NCBI GenBank assembly: GCA_018873225.1
Contig: JAEILZ010000010.1
Location: 248,001 to 312,000, forward strand
DNA from: [Phialemoniopsis] sp. UDSM-2020
Taxonomy: Eukaryota; Ascomycota; Sordariomycetes; Thyridiales; Thyridiaceae
Reading direction: 5' to 3'
Length of the DNA stretch: 64,000 nucleotides
A program made the position numbers and the translations under genes. Below are positions 22,179 to 32,208 of the stretch, one piece after another; position 1 is the first letter of the stretch, and every line of letters starts with the position of its first letter. A model generated the notes under the pieces. The model did not search any database. It was not told the DNA's origin and worked only from the letters and a program-made list of their open reading frames with translations.

Positions 22179-22913
22179 TGTGATGCTAGACTAATGGGAG
22201 AGGGTTAGGCAGTCTGATAGAAGAGACTGGCCTCGAAATGCAATGCATATCACAGCAACGCGATGCATGGGTCTGCGTTTGAAACCAGGAATAGCGTTGG
22301 ACGAAGTGCTCCAATCATTAACCTTGAAAGAGACCATCACCCTGGTAGTTGAGCTGGCAGTCAAGGTGTTTCCGAGCAGTCTCGCCCCTGGTGTTTCTGT
22401 GGCGTCGTCTAGTCTCGGGCGGCGAGGCCCGCGGTTGGCTGAGTCCTCGTGGGCTGAATCCAGACTCCTGGTACCATTATGCACCAGCTGAGTTGTGGCT
22501 GCAATATGGACGGCTCTAGGCTGTTGCTGTGGCGTTTGCACTGCTGCACATCTGATCACCCCTCGCCAAAGTGAGTATCATGGCAAGGGGGTGACATATG
22601 AGTTGACGTTTTGCCTTCGCAATGTACCTCATTTCAGAACTGATTACCCAGGATTATCCCACTGCCTAAACGCATATGGATCATCCTGTTTGTTAGTAAT
22701 TCCGGTAGAAAGAAACCGTCCCTCTCAGACATCCATTTTCAGAGTTGGAAGAGAGACTTTATTTGCTTCCCAAAATCCCATTTTATTTATGACTAAACAA
22801 CACTGATGCACCACTAATCGTATGAGTCACATTGTCTTTTGCTCATCGCTTGTCTTCTCTCAACCTCTGCCAGTTTCAATATCTCGGACAAACCCTGAGA
22901 CCAAACGAACACC
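22179..22913. other. Intergenic, nothing recognised
   Basis: Between the extended SDR promoter and the MATE gene stop. Only motif-free short ORFs are present. Confidence 0.4.
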
Positions 22914-25223
22914 CTACACCCCAACGTGCGAATGCTTGCGTTCACCAAACACACTCTCTGAGCGCATCCGAGCCTCGGCCTGCGCCACGGCACTTTCCCA
23001 ATCAGAGTTATACAGGTAAATAAGCTCGATGGCAGAAACCCTGTGTCTGTTGTTAGCACCTCGGCCTCCCACGATAAGAGACTTTAGACTGAGAGCTTAC
23101 ACGACAAGACCTGCCGTCAACCCGACCCACAGGCCACTCAACTTCCAGCCAAGTGCGAATGCGGTCGAGAGTGACACTGGCAATGCCACGGCATAGTACG
23201 AGAAAAGATTCGCATAGCCTCCAATGGCTTGCCGGCCAACGCCGCGAAGGATACCGTGAGACACGGCGGCGAGGGCGTCGAAAATTTGCATGACTGCACA
23301 GACCAGGATGACTTGTGCAACAATCTCGACGACTTCGTCATCATCTGTAAAGACACGCGGGAGTTGGTATCGCAGAGTTGCAAAGATGGTTAGGTTGAAC
23401 GAGCCAACAATCAGGGCTGCGACAGCGGCCTGTGTCGCCAACAACCTTTAGTATCGCCACATAAGTCGCATTCAGACAGCGCCTCATTACGTACCACTTT
23501 TGCTGTTTTTCGAGCTGCATCACTCAGATGGGCGCCGATGAGATTGGCGACACGCGTGGAGGTCGCGATAGCAAGAGGAAAGGGTATATTGAACGATGTT
23601 GAAGTAACCGTGACAAGCACACTCTGAGCCGCGAGCTGTGCGGTGCCAAACTGGCCAGCTGAGATGGTAAGAATCTCGAGTACACTAAATTGCGCTTCTA
23701 TCATTCTATTCATGGAGGGTTAGTTCTGGGAGGTATTGCACCAACTAGGGCCTCGAACTGGTGACTTACATCATGCCCGGCAAGGCAAGCTTGATCATGG
23801 GACCTAATGCTTGATCAGTCGGAATTTACTCATGGAATATCACCGAAGCTCACCCCAATTCGTGAAAGCCTTTTTACTAAAGCCCTTCCAACACTCTGAG
23901 CCTTCAAATAGTCGCACGTAGATGGCGAGGAGGATAGGGAGTAGGTTTTGCGTCACTGCCATAGCTGTTGCAGCGCCGGCGAAATGCCACCCGAACTTGA
24001 AAACGAAGAGCCAATTCTGGAAGAAACTCAAAGGTGCGCCGATGAGCAAGGTGTAAGTCGTTGCGTGGAAGAGACCTTGTGATTGCACGAAGCGCTTGCC
24101 GCTCTCGAACGCCGCCACGCCGGGCATGCCGAAGATGAGCACCCTGAGGTAAAGCGCCGCCAGTGATGCGGTCTCGGCGTCTGGAACGAGGCGTGTGAGA
24201 ATTGGCTCGGAAAACCACCATAGCACAGCGATGGGAACCATGAGTGCCCAGAGGATCCAGGTCATGCGTTGAGCTTGGAGCCCAACGAGATGTTTGTGGC
24301 CTGAGCCGTACGCCTGGGCACAGAGCGTGTCCAGTGCAGTGGCTAGTCCCTGCACTGGAACATATGCAGTGATGCTGGCAGTCATCGTGGCCACTACACA
24401 ATTTCGTGTTAATCATGGCAGGCCAAGCCCTTGAGAAGAGGAACCACTCACAGTTGACGGCGGCGAGCTCTACCATGCCAAGTCGACCGACCGTGAGCAC
24501 ACTGGCGATAGTGACCGAGTAGTGCAGTAGAAATGTGACAATCAGTGGAGCAGCGTACTTGACCAGTGTCATGGCCTCACGCTGCCATGTTGTCTTGATG
24601 ATGTGGGCTGCGACGGCCTCTTCCCAACGTTCATGCACAATCTCGACGGCCGGCGTGGTAGGAGTCAGCGCTCCTGCATCTTCCCCTTCGGCCCTGTGTA
24701 GCAAAGGGGTCGTCTCGTATGCGATCTCTGTGAAAAGCGGCGCCGACTCCTCGTGGTCACGAACCTTGGTGCTAAAAAGGCCTCGATACATCCGGTCGAC
24801 AACGCTGCCCCTTCGCCATTCATGAGACGGCTTGGAAGGTATGATGTCATTGTCCCTGAGCAGGTCAACCTCTGCACGGAATGACTCTTCCACCTCGTGA
24901 GGATTCGGAACATGCACATCCATTCCCGGTAAGGGGATCGTCGAGTACCCGGCGCCGAACGCCACCCCTGTCGGGTGAAAAGCCAGCCTCACATCAGCCG
25001 GGTCCGGCTCTGGAGACTCATCAACGGGCTCTCCTTGAACTTCATCCTCAGAAGAGCAGTCATCGATATCTTGACTCAGGATTTCTTGAGCGATGGGCGC
25101 AGTAGAAATGAATGAGGGAGGCAAGTGGAGGCTGGCCGGTAAGATGTCCGACAAGATTGAGTGACGACGGCCGCGACCCGGGCCGATATCAATGGCCGTG
25201 GAGCCGGATTCGGATTCGGACAT
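22914..25223 (-). CDS. MATE-family multidrug/toxin efflux transporter
   Basis: Six exons (25223..24452, 24393..23854, 23803..23770, 23705..23495, 23429..23101, 23040..22914) join to 670 residues. A hydrophilic N-terminal region of about 220 residues precedes the membrane domain. TASITAYVPVQGLATALDTL and CAQAYGSGHKHLVGLQAQRM match the first MatE repeat. The second repeat includes GPMIKLALPGM and STRVANLIGAHL. About twelve helices are predicted by eye. MATE proteins export cationic or organic compounds using proton or sodium gradients at the plasma or vacuolar membrane. Exon 3 is just 34 bp. The intron before exon 5 was placed at CACAG, the only acceptor keeping frame. Confidence 0.9.
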
Positions 25224-26220
25224 TGCGATTGAGTTCAATCCCCGTCAATTGATTGTGCAGATGCGAAGACTAACAGATCTGGAAAAAAGAGGGTAGGAGA
25301 ACGAGCTAGCTGCCCGAGGAGGGAGAACCCGCCATAAAAGGATCTAACGGCATGGTCAAACATTACTCTGTCATGACGGAAAGAATGCCCCGGTATCGTA
25401 CAAGGCAAGCAACACTAGAGCACAAGCAAGCGACATCATTCCTGCCATTCGCTGTGACAGGCCGGTCACACAAAAGATAACGGTGAGCAGGAAGGTGGTG
25501 TACACGCTCAAAGATAGCCGGTCAAGCTGGCGAATCACAACCCGGTGCTAGCAAGTGAGGGATGTGACGCCATCTTCGCCGCACACACCTTTAATTGCTG
25601 GCCGCATTAGTTACAATGCAGCTTAAACCTGGAACATCGCGCTGAAATGCTCGCCCTTTGCATGCATGAGGTGCTAGCCACGGGGGCAGGTCGACAGGCA
25701 GAAAACACCCGACTAGAAGGGCGCTGTGGCGGGAGTTAGCGGCGCTGCACGGTTGGCACCGAGATGGCTAGTGCTAGTGCTAGTGCCACACCTTGCGACG
25801 ACGCTGATCCCGCCGATCATGACGGGTTCTTCCCCAGACGGAGCCATTTGGTCATTATGCAGTGAGGCGAGTGGCGGCTACTAGCATTCAAGAGATAAGC
25901 AGTAGACACACGGGGTAGACCCTTTGCGGAGGACAAGAGCCCTTAGACTCATGTACAGGACGGGATGCTGTTCAAGGTCCCTTGTGTAGCATGAAGAAGA
26001 TTGTGGTACTGGACTTACGCAATGACCTATATGGGTACAGTTCTCTACCACTCCTTTATATGTTTAAAAGATGTAAAGGAAGAGAAGTGAAATAGAAAGT
26101 GTAAAATAAAAGAAAGAAAGAAGAAGAAAAACAAAAGAGAAGAAAGATAAAAAGGAAGACAGATAATAGAGGAGAAAGATAAAAGAGAACAATGACAAAA
26201 GAGAAGAAAGTCACATTGCC
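25224..26220. other. Intergenic region with purine-rich tract
   Basis: About 1 kb without a recognisable gene. The right end (26074-26210) is an almost pure A/G tract just before a possible ORF at 26221. Confidence 0.5.
26074..26210 (+). repeat. Purine-rich low-complexity tract
   Basis: A run of GAAA, AGAAG and GATAA-type words on the plus strand with very few pyrimidines. It sits directly upstream of the frameshifted ORF at 26221. Confidence 0.8.
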
Positions 26221-27088
26221 ATGGTTATGGGACCTGCTGACGCTGCACCGTCGCCCCCGGGAACAGGACCCGATGCACTTCCCGACGACAAGTACGATTT
26301 TGACGATGCTGAGATGGTTCTCGATCTAACCCGTCAAAGCCAGGATGATGAGGCTTGCATCATCAACACCGACAAGCTCATGTTCCAGCTTACTCGGAGC
26401 ACGACTAAGGGATCGCAGAACGCGATTATCAATAAGACGAGCGCACTGCTGAAGCAGAATGCGGAGTGGTATAATACCAACAAGCAGACTCATGGCGGAA
26501 CCGTCGCGGACTGGAAAGGACTCCCTCAGGAGCGCGAGCCGCCTCAGCCCCCTCCGCTGGAGCATGTCGTGGCCGCTCGGATTCTGGAGGAGGATGGTCT
26601 CCCAGAGAAGAAGCAGGAGATCCAGAACACAGTCACAAGAGCCAGACTTGACTGGTACTATACCGCCAAGAACAAGACTCGAGACAGGGGTTGGCAACCC
26701 AAGGACCCACCCTCAGCACTGTCGTACAACCTTGCCTTCTGGCTTGAAGGGCAACAGCCAGGCCCCGGATGGAGCAAATGCTATCATTGGTGGAAAGAAG
26801 CAGGCCTTCAAACATGCCAAGGCAGAGCGGGCTCAGCAGTGTGCCAGTCAAAAGCAGAACAAGAACGACGATGGTAACGCTGCTAAGCCCGAGGGCGCCA
26901 AGTCCAAATCTGACAAGGACGACAAGGCTAAGACTGACGCACTACGAGTGCAGATCCAGGGCATTGAGCGTATCCTCCGTACCCGTGTCGACGAACACGA
27001 TCCTGACAAGTTCACGAGTGTGGCTAGAGCCCTGGAAGGGATTTTAGTTTCCCCATTCAGAAGTCCGTCGAATCCTGCTATAGATTGA
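26221..27088 (+). pseudogene. Unknown gene, apparently frameshifted
   Basis: Frame 1 from the ATG at 26221 encodes an acidic N-terminus, then a Trp-rich stretch (DWYYTAKNK, FWLEGQQPG, CYHWWKEAGL), and stops at 26877. Frame 2 overlaps it and continues with a highly charged segment (KKQAFKHAKAERAQQ, DKDDKAKTDALRVQIQGIE) to a stop at 27088. The change of plausible coding frame falls near 26790-26810. GT-AG options there are too short (about 35 nt) or lack a branch site. It may therefore be a real one-base indel, an assembly error, or a missed intron such as 26655-26757. No family is recognised. Confidence 0.35.
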
Positions 27089-27233
27089 TAAAGAATGTAT
27101 CACGTGTATGATGACGTCCCCATGAGCGAAGCTGAGCATCCTTTCTCCTCTGAAGTCGCTTTCATTTAACATATTAGACGCGTCGGCTTGAATTGTAAGG
27201 CTAAGGCTTGGGCGCGCGACGGACACATCTGTC

Positions 27234-28289
27234 ATGATGTCTTCATTGGAGCTGCCTCCTGTGTCCTTTTTGCCCTTGGGGGCTATCATACAATCATTCA
27301 ACATCAACTCAATGAACATTACGCTGGGATTCCCCAATCAGACCGACTATCAAACTATTGACCATCCACGATTTGGAGAGACACTTGGGCGCATGCCGAA
27401 CCGCATCTCCAAAGGTGAACTCCACAATCTCAACGGACGAAGTTATACCTTGGCCAAAACAGAGAGGGGGATCACCACTCTGCATGGAGGAGTTATCGGC
27501 TGGGGACAAAAGGTATGGAAAGGACCCACCACTGTTGAACGAGGTGGCGAGGACGTGATTCAATTCACATTACACAGTCCAGATGGGGATGAAGGATTTC
27601 CAGGTCAAGTCGAAGCTCGAGTATGGTATGGTGTCAAGAGAACGCAGGAGACTTCCTTCTCGGAGAAAGTTGTGTTGGACATCGAGTATGAAGTCGAGAT
27701 GACTGGAGACGAGGAGGACGTGTATGAGACGGTGGCTTCAATGACGAACCATGCATACTGGAACATTGGCCCTGGCCCAAGCATTACTGGAACAGTGGTC
27801 AGCTTTGCCACGAACCTTCATCTCGAGACTGACAAAGACATGATTCCGACTGGGAAGATTAGTCCGCTTGCTGGGCTCGAGGTTGACCACCACATCATGT
27901 TCGACGAAGACTCACCTGTCATTGATGACTGCTTCGTGCTTGACGTCGACGCGTGTCAAGTCCCACTAGACACACGATGCCGCCCACTCCGGCGTTGCGT
28001 CTCGATGCACCATGCGGATACTGGAATCGGGTTGATAGTGGAGACAACAGAGCCGTCTTTCCAGTTCTACTCCGGCGACGGGATCAGTGTGGCTGGTGCC
28101 CCAGCACAACCAAATCTGCGCCAGGCAATTCCTGCACGGGGTTCTCGAAGCGGTATCGCCGTCGAACCTAATCGATTTGTCAATGCTCCAAACAGGCCTG
28201 AGTGGAGGCGGCTTGTCTGCTTGGGAAGGGAGGAAGTATGGGGTTCGAGAAGCAGGATCACGGCCTGGCAGGCTGACTCGGAAAGGTAG
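27234..28289 (+). CDS. Aldose 1-epimerase (galactose mutarotase family)
   Basis: A single exon encodes 351 residues. SFLPLGAIIQSFNI, the HPRFGETLGRMPNRI segment, TTLHGGVIGWGQKVW and MTNHAYWNIGPG are the conserved beta-sandwich motifs. The His of NHAYWN is the catalytic acid, and the Glu of IAVEPNRFVN the catalytic base. The enzyme interconverts alpha and beta anomers of free sugars in the cytosol. It is the first gene of a run of sugar-oxidising enzymes (SDR, lactonase, aldolase), where a mutarotase would supply the beta anomer for C1 oxidation. Two adjacent Met codons (27234 and 27237) are possible starts. Confidence 0.88.
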   Translation: MMSSLELPPVSFLPLGAIIQSFNINSMNITLGFPNQTDYQTIDHPRFGETLGRMPNRISKGELHNLNGRSYTLAKTERGITTLHGGVIGWGQKVWKGPTTVERGGEDVIQFTLHSPDGDEGFPGQVEARVWYGVKRTQETSFSEKVVLDIEYEVEMTGDEEDVYETVASMTNHAYWNIGPGPSITGTVVSFATNLHLETDKDMIPTGKISPLAGLEVDHHIMFDEDSPVIDDCFVLDVDACQVPLDTRCRPLRRCVSMHHADTGIGLIVETTEPSFQFYSGDGISVAGAPAQPNLRQAIPARGSRSGIAVEPNRFVNAPNRPEWRRLVCLGREEVWGSRSRITAWQADSER

Positions 28290-28592
28290 TTTACATCAAC
28301 GCAGGAGATTATTTGGTAGTTCCGAACTACATGATCCTTGGGGCCAGTCTTCCACTGTGATCGAGGAACTACTGGATTGGAATGGATCAGCGTTCCACAC
28401 TAGTGGTGCAGAACTTCCTTACTAGGTAATTCCAGCTAGACATCCCAGTCACTCGGAGATGGGGAATGTGCATGCAGTCGTCATAAATCTGTGTCAGTGA
28501 AAATCTACAGTAGACACTTATGTCCGGCCGGACCTTTAAGGCCTGTTACTACTCCAATTAGATGAGCAAACCCCCAAAAAGACACGTTTGCA
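28290..28592. other. Intergenic with palindromic site
   Basis: About 300 bp between the mutarotase stop and the SDR start on the same strand. It holds the 12-bp palindrome at 28522-28533. Confidence 0.5.
28522..28533. promoter_or_regulatory. Palindrome GTCCGGCCGGAC, candidate regulator site
   Basis: A perfect 12-bp palindrome containing CGG and CCG half-sites lies 59 bp upstream of the SDR start. Zn2Cys6 factors often bind CGG/CCG pairs, and one is encoded in this cluster. Binding is inferred, not shown. Confidence 0.35.
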
Positions 28593-29384
28593 ATGCCGCC
28601 TACCCAGTACGCCATATACCCTAGCCTGAGGGACCGGACGGTTGTAGTGTCTGGTGGGGCGACAGGAATCGGCGCTGCCATAGTACACGCATTCGCTCTT
28701 CAGGGTTCCCGGGTCATTATCCTCGACATTCTCAGCTCCGCCGCTGAGGAGCTCATTCAGAACCTGGTGAATCTCGGAGCCGTCCACCGGCCCGTTTTCC
28801 ATCACTGCGACCTGACCGACGTTGATGGTGCCCTCCGCCCCGTTGCCGCTCGCATCTTGGCAGAGCACCCTCACATCCATACCGTCATCAACAATGCTGC
28901 CGCGGACACCCGTATCCCAACGCTCGACATCACGGCCGAGCAATGGGATTGTGGTCTGGCTGTCAACTTGAGACACCAATTCTTCTTGACACAGGCGCTG
29001 ATGCCGGGATTGCTCTCGGCAGCGGATGCCTTTGGATCCGCGTCAGTGGTGAACATGGGGAGCATAACCTGGGCGATACCTGGCACTGGGCTCGTCCCCT
29101 ACATAGCAAGCAAGTCGGCCATTGTGGGCATGACCAAGACACTTGCGCATGAGTTTGGCCCCAAAGGCGTGAGAGTCAACAGCATCATGCCCGGAGCCAT
29201 AGCAACGGAGAGGCAGCTTCGTGAGATCATTACTCCAGAGTATGAGGCCCATGTGTTGAGCAGGCAGGCCCTCAAGCGAATTCTTCAGCCTAGTGAAGTG
29301 GCGCGTTTAGCCCTGTGGCTTTCTGCTGACGACAGCTCGGCAGTCACAAATCAAAGCATGGTCGTTGACGGAGGCTGGATTTAG
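28593..29384 (+). CDS. SDR, likely sugar/polyol dehydrogenase of the cluster
   Basis: A single exon encodes 263 residues. SGGATGIGAAI binds the dinucleotide, VINNAAAD replaces the usual NNAG, and YIASKSAI gives the catalytic Tyr and Lys. PGAIATER and the C-terminal VVDGGWI are classical-SDR features. Members with this layout include bacterial and fungal sugar 1-dehydrogenases and 3-oxoacyl-ACP reductase-like proteins. Between a mutarotase and an SMP-30 lactonase the natural guess is oxidation of an aldose to its lactone. That role is inferred from context only. Confidence 0.85.
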   Translation: MPPTQYAIYPSLRDRTVVVSGGATGIGAAIVHAFALQGSRVIILDILSSAAEELIQNLVNLGAVHRPVFHHCDLTDVDGALRPVAARILAEHPHIHTVINNAAADTRIPTLDITAEQWDCGLAVNLRHQFFLTQALMPGLLSAADAFGSASVVNMGSITWAIPGTGLVPYIASKSAIVGMTKTLAHEFGPKGVRVNSIMPGAIATERQLREIITPEYEAHVLSRQALKRILQPSEVARLALWLSADDSSAVTNQSMVVDGGWI

Positions 29385-29612
29385 AGGACGTGGTTTACAC
29401 AAATTTCCAGCTCAGTTTTGCAGACCAGCAAGCCTATTTCCCCTTACATCTAAGACAGATTTGGAAACTCCGAGGCACAAATTACGGATGACCCACCAGC
29501 CTTGATTTTAATCTGTACAATTGTGAAGCAAAAGAGGACGGGAAACATCGTGGACTGTATAGTGTGATTCGATTCTGTTGTGTGACTCCATCTCGGTGGT
29601 GCATTTTACGAA

Positions 29613-30821
29613 ATGCGGACATTCACTGTTACCGAGGCAAGTGGCCTTGCCGCGTACGAGTAGAGGATGGGAGGCAGATGCTCACAGATAATAGCCATAC
29701 CTCGATCTTAAATGTGGACTGGCCGAAGGCCCGTTCTGGGACAAGAAACGAAATGTTTTACGCTTTGTGGACATTGTAAACCAGGCAGTATACCAAGTCG
29801 ACTTGACAAGAGGTCCAACAGCTATCACCAAGTTTCAATATGATATATCAATCGGGTAGGCCCGCATCTTGAAGGCACTTGAGGGATGCTGACTCGCGCT
29901 AGGACCACCGCCAACATCGAAGGCCAAGCTGGAATTTTCCTCTTCGGTGGCAAACATGGCATTGGGGTGGCAGACAAGGCCACGGCAAAATACAATAACA
30001 TCCAGCCTTTTTGGACGGATGAAAAGATTTGTGGCCACAAAGGCCATCGTATGAGAGCCAATGATGGTGCGGTAGACAGTCAAGGAAGGTTCTGAGTTGG
30101 CGTTTTGTGCGATCCGGCGACCGTTCCTAAACCTCCAGCAAGTCCCGAAGGTTGGCAACCCCTTCGTCCTCTAGCACACTTTCTCTTGACTAATCTCGAT
30201 GACAAAGGCGTTCTGTTCAGACTTGACACGGATGGGACGTTACATCAAGTCCTGGCTGGCGTGACAATACCGAATGGCTTAAGTTGGTCAAAGGACGACA
30301 AGACTTTCTACTTCACTGATTCAGCCGCCGGGAGTATCTTTGCATATGATTTTGACGTGAGCGCGGGCTCCATCTCAAACAGGCGAACGTTTTTCAATAC
30401 TGGCTCCTCGGAGGTCGTACCTGATGGCCATGCTCAGGATGAAGATGGGAATTTGTGGATAGCCCTATGGGGAGGTTGGAAGGTGGTCAGGGTTTCACCT
30501 GAGGGCGAGATTACGGCTCAGGTCGAGCTCCCAACTCGTTGCATTACGGTGAGCACTCCCAATTTTTCCCTTTCCCTGGCCCTTCCCCATAATTTAATCC
30601 TTGCCATAAACTTCAAGCTGACCTTGGCGCCGTAGGCTGTCGCATTCTGTGGTGAGTACCTCTTTATCACTAGCGAAAAAGACCCCGAGCCGGGGAAATA
30701 CCCAGAATCCGTTCGATACGAGGGAGCCGTATTTCAATGCCACGTTGGAGTGCAGGGTATAATGCCCTTTACGGCGCGCTCGGATGTATCGAAATATGGA
30801 CAGAGAGTGCATGGAAAGTGA
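29613..30821 (+). pseudogene. SMP-30/gluconolactonase-family gene with in-frame TGA
   Basis: Four exons (29613..29636, 29695..29855, 29903..30548, 30636..30821) keep frame over 339 codons, except one TGA at 30093..30095 (codon 126). The protein shows PYLDLKCGLAEGPFWDKK, RMRANDGAVDSQGRF, then TGA where the family has Trp (GRFWVG), then VTIPNGLSWSKDDKTFYFTD and LPTRCIT. The metal-site Glu, Asn and Asp are kept. The family hydrolyses sugar lactones. Exon 1 ends at a GC donor (GAG|GCAAGT) with an AG acceptor, and intron 2 is only 47 bp. Everything but the stop looks intact, so the lesion is recent, a sequencing error, or read through. Its stop lies 31 bp from the convergent aldolase stop. Confidence 0.75.
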
Positions 30822-30852
30822 TTGCATACAGCTAGTATGAGCGAGCATCTTT

Positions 30853-31833
30853 CTAGGCTTTGCCGCTAGATAAGACGATATCCATATGTTTTTGCATCGA
30901 CTTGTCTACCACCTCTACACCTTCTTCAAGTAGCTGAGTGAAGGGCATCCGCCCTACATTGCTTTCCAAGTGAGAGTAGTAGTCCATGAGGATATCCTTG
31001 TTGACGTTGATCTTAGTGACTCCGGCAGCAATAAACTTCCTTGTTAACTCCTCAGGGAAACGGTTCACACCGTGAAGGACTACAAGGACATCGCCTGCAT
31101 TAGCGACTTGTCGGATGTTCTCGAGTCTGTGCCTTGTCAACGACTGATAAGTGTAGGATACATTCTCGGTTTAGCAAACATACCTGTCCCATTCGAAGAC
31201 GTGTCCTCTGGGTCCATATTCGCCGTGGACGTTACCAAATGCAGGAGCCAGAAAGTCGACGCCTGAATCGACAAATTGCTGGGTCTCTTCTGGAGTTGTG
31301 AGCAGTCCACTCAGATCAGCCGTGTCCGAGATCCCATCCTCGCCGCCTTCGATACGCCCTGGCTCTGCTTCGGTAGACTTGCCACGAGCATGGCAATACG
31401 CGACAAGCTCTCGAGTCTTGGCAACGTTGTCGGCCTTGGAGTGATGGGACATGTCCACCATGATAGAGTCAAAGGGTAGATCACACGCGGCCTTGACAAG
31501 CTCCTCGTCTTGACAGTGGTCAAGGTGCACTGAGATTGGGACGGTTGCCTGGCGAGCCGCCTGGGCGGCTGCGTGCACTAATACACCATTGGAGAAGGTC
31601 ACCGCCCACGGGAAAAGCTGAATGATCAAAGGTGATCTCTTATGTTCGGCTGCTTTGACAAAACCCAGAATATGCTCGATATTGTACCTGAATGCAGAGT
31701 GTTAATCCTCCTTGACTGTTTCAATCGTTGCAGTATCAACTCACGCAATTGCAGCGAGAACCCCATATTTACCTGCTGCTGCCGCACGCAGGATTTGAAG
31801 GGTTTTGTTTCCTTCTAGCCGTGTCGGTGCCAT
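30853..31833 (-). CDS. Class II ketose-bisphosphate aldolase family protein
   Basis: Three exons (31833..31745, 31687..31184, 31126..30853) give 288 residues. HLDHC (residues 84-88) carries the catalytic Asp and a zinc-binding His. EAEPGRIEGGED, APAFGNVHGEYG, VVLHGVNRFP and VTKINVNKDI are the remaining zinc, potassium and phosphate-binding segments, so the site looks complete. The family splits or forms ketose (bis)phosphates by zinc-dependent aldol chemistry. This subtype is not the glycolytic fungal aldolase. In plants its relatives are fused to 6PGDH-like domains; here the equivalent dehydrogenase is the divergent neighbour 375 bp away. Likely the cleaving step of the cluster's pathway. 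Confidence 0.85.
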
Positions 31834-32208
31834 ATCTTGTCTTTCCTCGTTAGCAATTTGATCGGTGGGATGATATGACCAACAAATGCCTGCGAGCTAT
31901 TCACGCTGGTAGGTCATCCTCTTTCTCGTTCGAATCATCCTTGGTTGAAGTGGCGAGTCTAACGGTGATAGACCCTCGGAGATACTGTAAGGAGCAAGAC
32001 ACCACGCAATTCTGCATGACCCCACCACCACCACGGGCATTCTCCAAGTTTTGCGATGCGAGCTTGAGTTGTAGTAAAGTTCCGAAAGTGTAAGATACCT
32101 ACGATACTCTTGCGTCTTTTTCATAGTACTGCCAACCCTCCTTCAGTCCCGGTCTCGTAACCTCCCCGCTGGTCACTTATCTCCATCTTTCGCCTAGAAA
32201 GAATCAGG
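31834..32208. other. Divergent promoter: aldolase and 6PGDH-like dehydrogenase
   Basis: 375 bp between two divergent ATGs, suggesting shared control of both steps. No clear TATA box or palindrome was seen. A cacc/ccac-rich stretch lies at about 32018-32038. Confidence 0.5.

Noticed and set aside
30065..30135. An intron that would remove the TGA in the SMP-30 gene
   Set aside because: It would also delete conserved residues around GRF-W-VG and needs weak splice sites; a nonsense change is simpler.
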